Origin: Pedobacter sp. PAMC26386
Lineage (GTDB): Bacteria; Bacteroidota; Bacteroidia; Sphingobacteriales; Sphingobacteriaceae
Direction of reading: 5' to 3'
Length of the DNA: 64,000 nucleotides
NCBI GenBank assembly: GCA_014302835.1
Contig: CP060294.1
Coordinates: 2,046,001 to 2,110,000, forward strand
Part shown: piece after piece, positions 53,426 to 62,830 of the stretch
Numbering within the stretch: the first letter of the stretch is position 1
Layout of the letters: every line of letters begins with the position of its first letter
The notes under the pieces: model-generated
What the model saw: only the letters and a program-made list of their open reading frames with translations
What the model was told of the DNA's origin: nothing
Database searches by the model: none
Translations under genes and position numbers: made by a program

Positions 53426-53739
53426 AATTTTCTATTTTTCGTAGTACATCTCTTTTTTCAATGGTGCTCAAGAGCGCAAACGCGGTTTTTTAATGGTCAT
53501 GAAGCTTGCATGAGAAGCTTGTTCAAGGCTTAAGAATCTCTTAAACTCATGCAGGTTTCATATAAATAATTTATATATGCAGGCCGAATTGCCACATACC
53601 ATAAAATGCTTTAAATAAAACATTAATTAACAAATGCTCAGGGAGTATATTCCCTGAATATTTAAACAGAAATTGTGCTGTTTCTTTCTAGAATTTAACG
53701 CTCAGATGGCGTCTTTAACAGCGGACGTTTAAACTAAAA
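53426..53739 (-). promoter_or_regulatory. About 310-nt transcript leader with foldable segment
   Basis: Between the candidate promoter at 53746-53753 and the porin start codon lies a gene-free leader. On the transcript, CTCATGCA and TGCATGAG (plus-strand 53546-53553 and 53507-53514) form an 8-bp outer stem that encloses a TTAAGA/TCTTAA hairpin and an AAGC/GCTT hairpin, a three-way junction. A second perfect 7-bp hairpin (TCAGGGA/TCCCTGA, 53638-53657) lies near the 5' end. I do not recognise a known riboswitch. The length and stems make regulation by RNA structure plausible. Confidence 0.45.
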
Positions 53740-53745
53740 ACATTG

Positions 53746-53753
53746 CAAAGGTA
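53746..53753 (-). promoter_or_regulatory. Candidate -7 promoter element of the betaine operon
   Basis: On the minus strand TACCTTTG matches TAnnTTTG and continues as TACCTTTGC. Transcription would start near 53739, about 314 nt before the start codon. No good -33 TTTG was seen at standard spacing. Confidence 0.5.
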
Positions 53754-54263
53754 AGCAAAATTTATCGTTTTTTAGCCCCTGTGACGTATATGGAGTCAAA
53801 AAAGACCAGATTTGACTGTCAAAAAAAAGGAAAAACAACGAAGATTTTAAGGTGATTTATGAGTATAAAAAACATGAATATTCCGAACGGGATTTCTCAG
53901 AAAAAACTCAGGAAGAGTCACCTTTAATGATCAAAAAAAAACGGGGGTCAGCAGACAGTGAAGGTTGATTTTGACCGACATTCAGAAGAATAAGTTCAGT
54001 TTATTTCTCCTGGTTTGGAGCAACGATTTAGAGCAATTGAAACAGCAGATCAGGCTATTAGATATTGGGGCAAAATATCACCTTTCAAAATAGCGATATT
54101 TTATTTTGTTTTTTTTTATTTTTCGAAATATTCAGAGCTTAAATTTAGCACATATGGCTTCAATCCAGATTTTTTTACCCAATTTTCATCAACCTGACCA
54201 GATAATATTTGAGCACTGCCAGGGCGAAGAATTTCATTTTCCCATAAACATTTTTAACAAAGA
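53754..54263. other. 510-bp interval with no supported gene
   Basis: Between the betaine operon promoter and the purL terminator. Short open frames (for example a 22-codon frame at 53859-53927 and 60-codon frames at 54015 and 54106) have no recognisable features or signal peptides. I see no RNA gene or repeat here. Confidence 0.5.
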
Positions 54264-54298
54264 GACCCGGTTAAAGCATCACATACTTTAACCGGGTC
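54264..54298 (-). terminator. Hairpin terminator after purL
   Basis: GACCCGGTTAAAG (54264-54276) pairs perfectly with CTTTAACCGGGTC (54286-54298) around a 9-base loop, 26 bp past the purL stop codon on the minus strand. Confidence 0.85.
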
Positions 54299-54323
54299 GC
54301 AATAAATAATATACTGATTTATT

Positions 54324-57300
54324 CTATTTCTCTAATTTTTCAATCCATTCTCTTGCATTCACAAATGCTTCCATCCATGGAGAAACTTCATCCTTACGGC
54401 CTTCGGGATAATTAGCCCAATGCCATTGGAACAATGAACGCTCAATATGCGGCATCATCACCAAATGTCTTCCTGACTTGTCACACATCATTGCTGTGTT
54501 GTAATCTGATCCGTTCGGATTAGCCGGATAGCTCTCATAAGCATATTTAGAAACAATATTATATTGATCTTCTGCATAAGGAAGCTGGAATTTACCTTCA
54601 CCATGTGAAATCCACACCCCTAATGTACTTCCTGCTAAGCTGGAAAGCATGACAGAATTATTTTTCTGTACCGTCAATGAAGTAAAACCACTCTCGTGTT
54701 TAGCACTTTCATTGTGTAACATCTTAGGTTTCTCCGCATGATCTGTATTGATTAAACCAAGCTCTACAAATAACTGACAACCATTACAAATACCTACAGA
54801 TAAGGTATCCTCACGCTTAAAGAAGTTTTCCAGGGCATTCTTAGCTTTCTCATTGTAAAGGAACGCTCCTGCCCAGCCTTTCGCTGAACCTAATACATCA
54901 GAGTTAGAGAAACCACCTACTGCACCAATAAACTGGATATCTTCCAATGTTTCTCTGCCGGAGATTAAATCAGTCATGTGAACATCTTTAACATCAAAAC
55001 CAGCTAAATACATCGCGTTAGCCAGCTCTCTTTCAGAGTTACTACCCTTTTCACGAATAACCGCAGCTTTAGGTCTTGGTTTAGACGAATCGACAATCGG
55101 TTTCTTTCCATCAAAGTTTAATGGGAAGCTATAATTTAATACATGATTTTTATAGTTATCAAAACGCTCTTTAGCTTTAACAGAACCACTTTGTTTCTGA
55201 TCAAGCAGGTAAGAAGTTTTAAACCATACATCACGTAAATGGTCAATATCGAAACTCCAGTTACCAGAAGCGTTTTTAACTGTTAACTTGGCTTGTGCTG
55301 TTACTGTACCTATTTTATGATAAACTACGCCTTTAGCCTTAAGAATCTCTTCAGCAGCTACATCAGCCTGGAATACGATACCTATGTTTTCAGCAAAAAG
55401 TGTTTCTATAATGTCCTGACCTCCTAAAGAAGAAAGATCAAGATCAGCTCCCAGGTTACGATCTGCAAAACATAACTCTAACAAGGTCGTAATTAAACCA
55501 CCACTTCCTATATCGTGTCCAGCTTGTATCTTGCCTGCTTTAACTAATTCCTGTAAAGTATTAAATGTAGTTTTGAACTGAGCTGCATCCAGCACATCTG
55601 GTGTTTCAGTACCGATTCTGTTTAAGATCTGTGCAAATGACGAACCACCTAATTTATACTGGTCTCCTGAAAGATTGATATAATAGATAGCTCCGCCACT
55701 TTTACGTAAAACAGGTTCTACTACCGCGGTAATATCATCACAATGACCGGCAGCAGAGATAATCACTGTACCTGGCGCGAGAACGTCACCATCTTTATAT
55801 TTCTGTTTCATCGATAAGGAGTCTTTACCAGTAGGAATATTAATTCCTAAACTGATGGCGAACTCTGAACAAGCTTTTACCGCTTTGTATAAACGGGCAT
55901 CTTCACCCTCATTTTTACAAGCCCACATCCAGTTGGCAGAAAGAGAAATACTTTCTAAACCATCTTTTAAAGGAGCCCATACAATATTTGAAAGAGATTC
56001 TGCAATAGCATTTCTGCTACCAGCAGCCGGATCAATCAAAGCTGAAAGCGGGGCATGTCCTATTGAAGTCGCGATACCATCTTTACCCTGAAAATCCAGG
56101 GCCATTACACCACAGTTATTTAACGGAAGCTGTAAAGGTCCGGCACATTGTTGTTTAGCCACACGGCCACCCACACAACGGTCAACTTTGTTTGTTAACC
56201 AATCCTTACTTGCAACAGCTTCTAATTGCAATACCTTTTCCAGGTAAGTATTCAGTTCAGCAGTGTCATAAGTTACCGGCTGATATTTTCTATCTACCGT
56301 TTTATCTTGCATAATTACTTTTGGAGAACTGCCAAACATGTCTTCCATTTTCAGATCCATTGGTTTAGATCCGTTGGTAGCAGATTCAAAAGTAAAACGA
56401 TGATCACCTGTAACCTCACCCACAGTATACATTGGAGCCCTTTCACGGTCAGCAATTTTCTGTAAAGTCTCCAGGTTTTCTGGACTAATCACCAATCCCA
56501 TCCGTTCCTGAGACTCATTACCTATAATTTCTTTTGCAGAAAGCGTTGGATCGCCAACTGGCAATTTATCTAGGTCAATCTTTCCACCTGTTTCTTCAAC
56601 CAGCTCAGAAAGACAGTTTAAGTGCCCACCAGCACCATGATCATGAATAGAAACAATCGTATTATGATCACTCTCTATCATACCACGTACCGCATTTGCA
56701 ACTCTTTTCTGCATTTCAGGGTTAGAACGCTGAATCGCATTTAATTCGATACCTGAACCTAAAGCTCCTGTATCTGCCGATGAAACCGCAGCACCACCCA
56801 TTCCTATTCTATAGTTTTCTCCGCCTAATACAACGATTTTATCCTTCAGTGCAGGTTTTTCTTTCTTAGCCTGATCAGCTTTTCCATAACCTACCCCACC
56901 TGCCTGCATGATCACTTTATCATAACCAAGTTTTCTAGCGTCTTCTTCATGCTCAAAAGTTAAAATTGAACCGGTGATTAAAGGCTGACCAAACTTGTTA
57001 CCAAAATCAGAAGCTCCGTTTGAAGCTTTAATTAAGATATCCATTGGGGACTGATATAACCAGTCTCTTTCGTTTACCGCTTTTTCCCATGGGCGATTTT
57101 CCTCTAGACGAGAAAAAGATGTCATGTAAACCGCTGTACCTGCTAAAGGTAATGAACCTTGTCCACCAGCTAATCTATCTCTGATTTCTCCACCAGAACC
57201 AGTAGCAGCACCGTTAAAAGGTTCTACCGTAGTCGGGAAGTTATGTGTTTCTGCTTTCAGTGAAATTACTGAATCAAAATCCTTAAGTTCATAGTACTCA

Positions 57301-57989
57301 GGAACGTCAGCTCTTTTAGGAGCAAACTGCTGAACTCTAGGGCCTTTAACAAAGGCTACGTTATCCTTATAAGCTGAAACAATTCCATTAGGATTAGCTT
57401 CAGATGTTTTACGAATTAGTTTGAACAAAGATGAAGGTTGTTGTTCTCCATCAATCACAAACGTACCATTGAAAATCTTGTGACGGCAATGTTCAGAATT
57501 TACCTGAGAAAAACCGAATACTTCAGAGTCTGTTAATTTACGTCCTAACTTTTCTGACAGTTTATTTAAATAATCTACTTCTTCTTCACTCAGTGAAAGA
57601 CCTTCCTGTTGATTATACGCAGCTACATCTTCAATTTCCAGGATAGACTCTGGTTTTACATTGATCGTATAGATCTCCTGATTCAGCTCACTGTATTTTT
57701 GAAACAACATCGGATCAAAATCAGTAAAGTCAGCTGTTGTGTTTTTAAACTCTTCAATTCTGATGATCCCCTGAATATCCATATTCTGGGTAATTTCAAC
57801 TGCGTTTGTACTCCATGGAGTTACCATTGCAGCACGTGGACCAATAAAGAACTCTGTTAAAACGGTTTCTTGTTCAAATTGGGCACCGCCAAACAGCCAA
57901 GTTAACTTTGAAATATCTGACGATGAGAGAGTTCGCTCTGAGTGTAAAGCAAAAACAGTATTAAGCTCGTTGGAGAAGAAATAAATCAT
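54324..57989 (-). CDS. purL: Phosphoribosylformylglycinamidine synthase (single-chain PurL)
   Basis: A 1,221-residue cytoplasmic enzyme that converts FGAR, ATP and glutamine to FGAM in purine synthesis. The synthase part includes FGFSQVNSEHCRHKIFNG, ETHNFPTTVEPFNGAATGSGGEIRDR and KDSLSMKQKYKDG. The C-terminal glutaminase has the nucleophile cysteine in GICNGCQLFVELGL and the histidine/glutamate pair in MPHIERSLFQWHW. The length agrees with the large single-chain form found in Bacteroidetes and Gammaproteobacteria. It is followed by an intrinsic terminator. Confidence 0.97.
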   Translation of the reverse strand: MIYFFSNELNTVFALHSERTLSSSDISKLTWLFGGAQFEQETVLTEFFIGPRAAMVTPWSTNAVEITQNMDIQGIIRIEEFKNTTADFTDFDPMLFQKYSELNQEIYTINVKPESILEIEDVAAYNQQEGLSLSEEEVDYLNKLSEKLGRKLTDSEVFGFSQVNSEHCRHKIFNGTFVIDGEQQPSSLFKLIRKTSEANPNGIVSAYKDNVAFVKGPRVQQFAPKRADVPEYYELKDFDSVISLKAETHNFPTTVEPFNGAATGSGGEIRDRLAGGQGSLPLAGTAVYMTSFSRLEENRPWEKAVNERDWLYQSPMDILIKASNGASDFGNKFGQPLITGSILTFEHEEDARKLGYDKVIMQAGGVGYGKADQAKKEKPALKDKIVVLGGENYRIGMGGAAVSSADTGALGSGIELNAIQRSNPEMQKRVANAVRGMIESDHNTIVSIHDHGAGGHLNCLSELVEETGGKIDLDKLPVGDPTLSAKEIIGNESQERMGLVISPENLETLQKIADRERAPMYTVGEVTGDHRFTFESATNGSKPMDLKMEDMFGSSPKVIMQDKTVDRKYQPVTYDTAELNTYLEKVLQLEAVASKDWLTNKVDRCVGGRVAKQQCAGPLQLPLNNCGVMALDFQGKDGIATSIGHAPLSALIDPAAGSRNAIAESLSNIVWAPLKDGLESISLSANWMWACKNEGEDARLYKAVKACSEFAISLGINIPTGKDSLSMKQKYKDGDVLAPGTVIISAAGHCDDITAVVEPVLRKSGGAIYYINLSGDQYKLGGSSFAQILNRIGTETPDVLDAAQFKTTFNTLQELVKAGKIQAGHDIGSGGLITTLLELCFADRNLGADLDLSSLGGQDIIETLFAENIGIVFQADVAAEEILKAKGVVYHKIGTVTAQAKLTVKNASGNWSFDIDHLRDVWFKTSYLLDQKQSGSVKAKERFDNYKNHVLNYSFPLNFDGKKPIVDSSKPRPKAAVIREKGSNSERELANAMYLAGFDVKDVHMTDLISGRETLEDIQFIGAVGGFSNSDVLGSAKGWAGAFLYNEKAKNALENFFKREDTLSVGICNGCQLFVELGLINTDHAEKPKMLHNESAKHESGFTSLTVQKNNSVMLSSLAGSTLGVWISHGEGKFQLPYAEDQYNIVSKYAYESYPANPNGSDYNTAMMCDKSGRHLVMMPHIERSLFQWHWANYPEGRKDEVSPWMEAFVNAREWIEKLEK

Positions 57990-58045
57990 GGTATGTTTTT
58001 ATGGCGCAAATTTAATTTAAAAAAATTCTATGCCGTTATATATTG

Positions 58046-58053
58046 CAAAAATA
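58046..58053 (-). promoter_or_regulatory. Candidate -7 promoter element for purL
   Basis: On the minus strand TATTTTTG matches TAnnTTTG, 56 bp before the purL start codon. A partial -33 TTTG lies nearer than the usual spacing, so support is moderate. Confidence 0.4.
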
Positions 58054-58106
58054 GATGCAACAATTTGCAAATTCTACTTTAATATGTAGAATCACAGGGT
58101 TTTTTA

Positions 58107-60881
58107 TCATTTCCATTTGTTCACCTGCTCGGTTTTTTGCACAAATTCGGAAGATAATGATTGCATCCTTGATTGCAAGAGTAATTTTCTACCTTCCAAA
58201 GTCCGGGTAAAGATCAATTTACAAGGCCCGACAAGGGCACTCCATTGCGCCATAAGATATTCTGCAAGATTCTTATTCCTTGCCAATATTTCCGGTACCG
58301 CATGGTAATCTGCCTGCGTAAAAATTGAAAACAGCGAGCTTTTCCTGATCATTACATAGCGTGGATTATCGATTATCCCGATAACTTCTTTTAAAGCACC
58401 TATAAATACAGAATTCTCAAAAGCTGTCCCTCCGGCTAAATGGCAATAAACAGCTCCATTTGAATCATGAGTGGCTACAACTTCCAGTCTTGAACGCTCA
58501 GAATGAATAACCTTCGCTTTAATTAACGCATTTAATAACGCATTTGAAATCTGGAACACATCCTTTGAAATATCACGGTATTTGAAATATAACCTCACTG
58601 CCTTATAAAGCTGTCTTGCACAGAAAATAAAGCCAACTATTGCAGCAAAGATAATCCAGTTCACAAAAGCCTCTAAAGTTTTCATATACCGGAGCGATTG
58701 GAAAAATAGCTGAATCATATCACCACCGAATGCAAGAAATCCGAAAAACAGTTCAGCGAACAAATAAGCAATCGTTTTATTCAGATACAGTTTTTTCACC
58801 CTTTCATAAGGTTCCTTTTTCGAAAAAGGAACCCGAATCTCTTCGACCAGCTCTACTCCTGTCTTTAAGGCCCTATTCCAATTCTCTTTTAAAGATTCCC
58901 TGTCTCCGGCATGTGTAAAGGTTTCTTGATTTCTGAGCATGATCTCTTCTCCATTCCCCATCCTTCGCGGGATGTTTAAACGGCCAATTCCGTTTTCAAT
59001 TCCAGCATTCTCGTGGAATGAAACTCCTACAAATCCTTTGAACCGCCTTTTCAGCAGTTCAAAATCATCCCCCCCAGTAGTTGAAGTCGGATCTATACAG
59101 ACCAGGTGCCAGATATTTCCGGTTTTCCCGGGATTCCCTTTTTGTGTTCTTATTGCTCTTCCCCGCATTTGGTTAGACAGCACAAAAGAGCCTACAAAAC
59201 TTGCCAGGATTAGTGAATTTATCGATGGTGCATCCCATCCTTCACCTAATAAAGACTTTGTTCCAATCAGCACTTCAATACCACCAGATTGAAAAATGGC
59301 AGTCACTAACTGAATGATCGAATTTCTCAGGTTTCCATCTACCTGAATTAACCTGTAACGCGTATCAAACGGAACAACTGATGAATTAATCTGTAAAATC
59401 CCTCCGGTTTTACATAAAACCTCAAATTCAGCATAGGCGGATTCCGGGATGATCACAATAGAACCCGTCAACACTCCTATTTTCATATCCAAAGGATTAT
59501 CCCGCCTTAATTTCTCAAAAACAGGCATCACACCAATTTTATTCAGTTCCAGCGCATTCTCTGCCGAACTTACATAGAACTCTTTTCTGATATAATCAGA
59601 AAGGATGACCATTCGAAGTTGTGTACCCAATTGCCGGTACTCAAACTCAGCAATTTCTTTAATACTGTTTAACTTATTCGTGCTTGATGTTAAAAAACCG
59701 GATACCTTTTTATTATGCCACAAATTAATCTGCCTGCCATAAGTTACACCGGCATGTATTAACCGGCTTTCTAGTTTCCCTCTATGTTCTTTAAATTCAT
59801 CAAAATACACATTTCCGAAAATATAAAACTGTAATAGTGTTTCCATCCAGGTATAATCAAGGATCGGAACGTTATTTTTTTTATCTCCAACAACCTCAAG
59901 ATGCAAGTCAGAAATCACTCTCCCATTTGCTTTTAGAAAAATCAGACAAGCCGCATAAGAAGAAAAATTGCTATAAATCCATTCCAGATGATCGGCAGGT
60001 GTTATCCAGACAGACCAGTTTTCTAAAGCAGAAATCAGCGTTTCATCAGTCCTGATCTCAGCAAGCAGTTTCTGAACATTCAGCCTGAAATCCTGAATCC
60101 GCCGTTCATCATCGGCCGTAGGCAAGGTAAAATGTACATAATCCTGATGCGGACATAAATCATTTTCTATGACCAGTTCGGGCACAGAAATCTCAATATC
60201 CACCGGGCCATTCAGCTCCAGGTATCTTTGCCATTCATTGACAGTAACATCATATGGAGGCGTAGCTGTCAACCCCACAATAACCGGTTTAAGTTTATCC
60301 TTAAGCTTTGTTAAAGTCTTCCACCATTCATTTTTTAAATGATGTGCCTCATCTACTATAACGGTATTGACTTGTTGTGCAAGCAAACCCTCGGCAATCT
60401 GATCAAAATTCTTATCGCTGCCGTTATTTTCGTTTTCAGCTAATTCTTCGCTCTCTTCTTCTGCCTCAAGCTCAGGTTCCTCCATACGCAGGTTATTACA
60501 AGCTGCATGCAGTGCCTGGTAAGTAACAACGGTCATCAACCCTGGCTTGCGGATATCTGTTGAAATCCAGTCAGGTTTTTGATCATACTGTAAAAATAAT
60601 TCGTTGAATCGCTGAATCCACTGTCCTCTGATCGCGATTGTGGGGGCCAAAATTAAAACTGGCTTATTCAATCTTAAAGCAACCTCTAATCCCAGAATTG
60701 TTTTTCCAGAGCCAGGTGGAGCAATCACATGAAGGTGCCCATCTGTTAAATACCGATCCAACCGATCAAAAACACGCTGCTGATATTTTCTCCAGCCATA
60801 TTTAAATTTAATATCCTTTGGAAACGCTGTTAATACTTCTTTTTTATAAATTAAAGACCCCACCTCTTTAGATTTATCCAT
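58107..60881 (-). CDS. SF2 DEAD/DEAH-type helicase with internal membrane hairpin
   Basis: A 924-residue protein. Helicase motifs: Walker A APPGSGKT at 54-61, DEAH in VIVDEAHHLKNEWW near 177-180, GLTATPP at 203-209, motif V in TKSLLGEGWDAPSINSLI near 541-558 and motif VI in QMRGRAIRTQKG near 571-582. An acidic insertion is at 134-156. Two strongly hydrophobic segments lie at about 704-727 and 736-757, followed by a cytoplasmic C-terminal domain (about 765-924) I do not recognise. This is unusual for a helicase. The start overlaps the end of the frameshifted methyltransferase gene by 8 bp. Possible roles include DNA defence or membrane-linked nucleic acid handling; both are guesses. Confidence 0.8.
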   Translation of the reverse strand: MDKSKEVGSLIYKKEVLTAFPKDIKFKYGWRKYQQRVFDRLDRYLTDGHLHVIAPPGSGKTILGLEVALRLNKPVLILAPTIAIRGQWIQRFNELFLQYDQKPDWISTDIRKPGLMTVVTYQALHAACNNLRMEEPELEAEEESEELAENENNGSDKNFDQIAEGLLAQQVNTVIVDEAHHLKNEWWKTLTKLKDKLKPVIVGLTATPPYDVTVNEWQRYLELNGPVDIEISVPELVIENDLCPHQDYVHFTLPTADDERRIQDFRLNVQKLLAEIRTDETLISALENWSVWITPADHLEWIYSNFSSYAACLIFLKANGRVISDLHLEVVGDKKNNVPILDYTWMETLLQFYIFGNVYFDEFKEHRGKLESRLIHAGVTYGRQINLWHNKKVSGFLTSSTNKLNSIKEIAEFEYRQLGTQLRMVILSDYIRKEFYVSSAENALELNKIGVMPVFEKLRRDNPLDMKIGVLTGSIVIIPESAYAEFEVLCKTGGILQINSSVVPFDTRYRLIQVDGNLRNSIIQLVTAIFQSGGIEVLIGTKSLLGEGWDAPSINSLILASFVGSFVLSNQMRGRAIRTQKGNPGKTGNIWHLVCIDPTSTTGGDDFELLKRRFKGFVGVSFHENAGIENGIGRLNIPRRMGNGEEIMLRNQETFTHAGDRESLKENWNRALKTGVELVEEIRVPFSKKEPYERVKKLYLNKTIAYLFAELFFGFLAFGGDMIQLFFQSLRYMKTLEAFVNWIIFAAIVGFIFCARQLYKAVRLYFKYRDISKDVFQISNALLNALIKAKVIHSERSRLEVVATHDSNGAVYCHLAGGTAFENSVFIGALKEVIGIIDNPRYVMIRKSSLFSIFTQADYHAVPEILARNKNLAEYLMAQWSALVGPCKLIFTRTLEGRKLLLQSRMQSLSSEFVQKTEQVNKWK

Positions 60882-61664
60882 TAAATTTCCCCCGCACTTC
60901 TTTTAACTTCATAATCATTTGCTTCGCATCCGTCGCTATCCAATAATCATATTCCACAATAGCCCTTAACCTTAACTCATCTGTGAGATACCCTTCTTCC
61001 ACCATTTGTGTTGAACCAGCAACTTTTGACCAGATTCCAATCCGCTGCAAAAGTTTTCATCCTGTTTTCGATAAACTTCTTCCACATTAAATACTTCAAT
61101 AGCCTGAAAACCTGTCTCCGCAAAATAATCAGCCAGATCATCTGCAATCTGATTATTCATACCTGCATCTGCCCGCCACTTTAAAAATGTCTGATAAAAG
61201 AACAGCGTGCTTTCAGGAGGCTGTGGTTCCCACGATAATTGTTCATGGTTATAATCCAAAATAGAAAGCTGACCACCGGGTTTCAATAATGTTTTCAATT
61301 TTAACAAAGCCTCTTTTGGATTATTTAACCATTGCAAAGTACGCGCAGAAACAATCAGGTCGAACTGTTCTTCAGGATTATAGCTAAACAGATCATGGTG
61401 AAAAAGTTTCAGATTCAAACTCGTTTGATAACTCTCTTTACCGCTGGCGATAAACTTTTCTGTGTTATCAATTCCAACGACTGAACCCGATGGCCCTACT
61501 CGTTGTGCAATATCTTTTGATATCGCACCTGTTCCACAACCAATATCCAATACCCTCAAACCATCTTTCAGGATGGGAATCAGCGTTACATAATCCTTTT
61601 CTAGACTTCTGTTATCAAATATTTTGTTGGTTGTCTGGTGATCACGCTGAATATTTTTGTTCAT
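60874..61664 (-). pseudogene. Class I SAM-dependent methyltransferase with a single-base frameshift
   Basis: The first frame encodes 230 residues with the SAM motif VLDIGCGTGAIS near 37-48 and the motif FDLIVSARTLQWLNNPKEALLK. It ends oddly (LVQHKWWKKGISQMS) at 60972. In the next frame the family's usual ending is present: WSKVAGSTQMVEEGYLTDELRLRAI then EYDYWIATDAKQMIMKLKEVRG, ending at 60874. The switch is explained by one missing T in the run TTTT (plus-strand AAAA at 61049-61052): restoring it gives N-F-L-Q-R-I-G-I-W-S. The intact protein would be 263 residues and would overlap the helicase start by 8 bp. An assembly error is possible. Confidence 0.85.
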
Positions 61665-61758
61665 TGGAGCTTAGCCTAAGAGGATTTTAGAAGAAAAATA
61701 AATTGCATACAAAAAGGTTTAAGATAAGAATAGGTATGACAAAAACAAGAAGATTTTA

Positions 61759-62655
61759 TCATACCTGTGCGACAGGAATCCCTTCATTCACCAAAGGAGC
61801 TAACATTTTCCGTTTCTTCCAACAAATTACCGCTATAATTAAGGTAATGACAGGCAATACGATGCCAAACTCATCTATATAATAAGCAGTATGACTATAA
61901 TCAACTGTCAAAGGGCTAAAAAAAGACTGAATAAACAGGTTATGACTCGCATGAAGTAAAACCGCCGTCCATAAACTGCCAGAACGGATTCTGAGCCAGG
62001 TGTATAAGAAACTTGCGCAAACAGTCATGAGTGTAAAACAGCCCAGAGCATACCAGGAGGGCGTTGTGCTATGATGATAATCAGCAAAAAGCAGAATTGG
62101 ATAATGCCATAAACTCCAGATCAAACCAGAAATAATGGATGTCTTTGTATATCCATACCGATTGTATAATCTGGGTACAAGAAAACCTCTCCATCCTATT
62201 TCTTCCCCCAATGCATTCGCCATACTTTTAAAAATTCCAATGCCAGCAGTGAGCAGGAAATAAATTCCAATAGTCATCCATGGAGCTAATATTCCCAGCC
62301 CCAGAGAAAGCATTGTATCCTGGACAAAACCTGGGTTATAAAACCCACCCAACCCAGTGCACCAGATAAACAGATAAGTGACTAGCGCATATAAAAATGG
62401 GATCAGATAGCTCTGTACCTGATATTTTGTCTCTCCCCATTCCCAACCTAAACTTCTAATATCTATTTTCAGGATCAGACAGGACGCAAAAGCAGCAAAA
62501 GCGGGAGACCACATTATGCCGGTTGCATAACGACCACTTGCTGCGCTGAGTTTCCCATTATAAATAATTAAGAAGTAAAACACAGCACTAATCAGAAAAG
62601 TAAGTAACAGATAAACCCAGATTGATTTACCGTTCAATGGTTTAGTTAAGGTCAT
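61759..62655 (-). CDS. CPBP-family intramembrane protease
   Basis: A 298-residue membrane protein with about eight hydrophobic segments. The CPBP/Abi motifs are present: EEIGWRGFLVPRLYNRYG (E-E-x-x-x-R) near 148-166, IWSLWHYPILLFADYHH, and TAVLLHASHNLFIQ. These glutamates and histidines form the active site of this family of glutamic intramembrane proteases. Substrates unknown; members often process signals or provide self-immunity. Monocistronic, in front of a convergent or divergent region with the HD gene. Confidence 0.92.
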   Translation of the reverse strand: MTLTKPLNGKSIWVYLLLTFLISAVFYFLIIYNGKLSAASGRYATGIMWSPAFAAFASCLILKIDIRSLGWEWGETKYQVQSYLIPFLYALVTYLFIWCTGLGGFYNPGFVQDTMLSLGLGILAPWMTIGIYFLLTAGIGIFKSMANALGEEIGWRGFLVPRLYNRYGYTKTSIISGLIWSLWHYPILLFADYHHSTTPSWYALGCFTLMTVCASFLYTWLRIRSGSLWTAVLLHASHNLFIQSFFSPLTVDYSHTAYYIDEFGIVLPVITLIIAVICWKKRKMLAPLVNEGIPVAQV

Positions 62656-62830
62656 CTTCTTTGGTTACATTAAGAGTCTGTTTAAAATTTGCGTCCTTGC
62701 TAAATGATTATTTCAAGTCTTAAGTTAGATAATTCTTATTAAAATGTAATCTTTCATATTCCTTGATTAATAACCATTATCCATTTTTATATTTGAAACA
62801 GTTTTATCATTGGATAACCATTTCATTTTT

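Noticed and set aside
53426..53739. Known riboswitch such as ydaO (c-di-AMP) or SAM type in the betaine operon leader
   Set aside because: The conserved signatures of those classes were not found; only generic stems are present.
53859..53927. 22-codon open frame (MSIKNMNIPNGISQKKL...) in the gene-free interval
   Set aside because: Too short, with no promoter, ribosome-binding signal or recognisable motif; conservation could not be tested.
54015..54197. 60-codon open frame with a hydrophobic middle
   Set aside because: It overlaps another 61-codon frame and lies in AT-rich DNA with no family resemblance; likely chance.
58107..61664. Restriction-modification system made of the helicase and methyltransferase
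   Set aside because: The methyltransferase is of the small-molecule class without DNA target-recognition motifs, and no nuclease domain was recognised.
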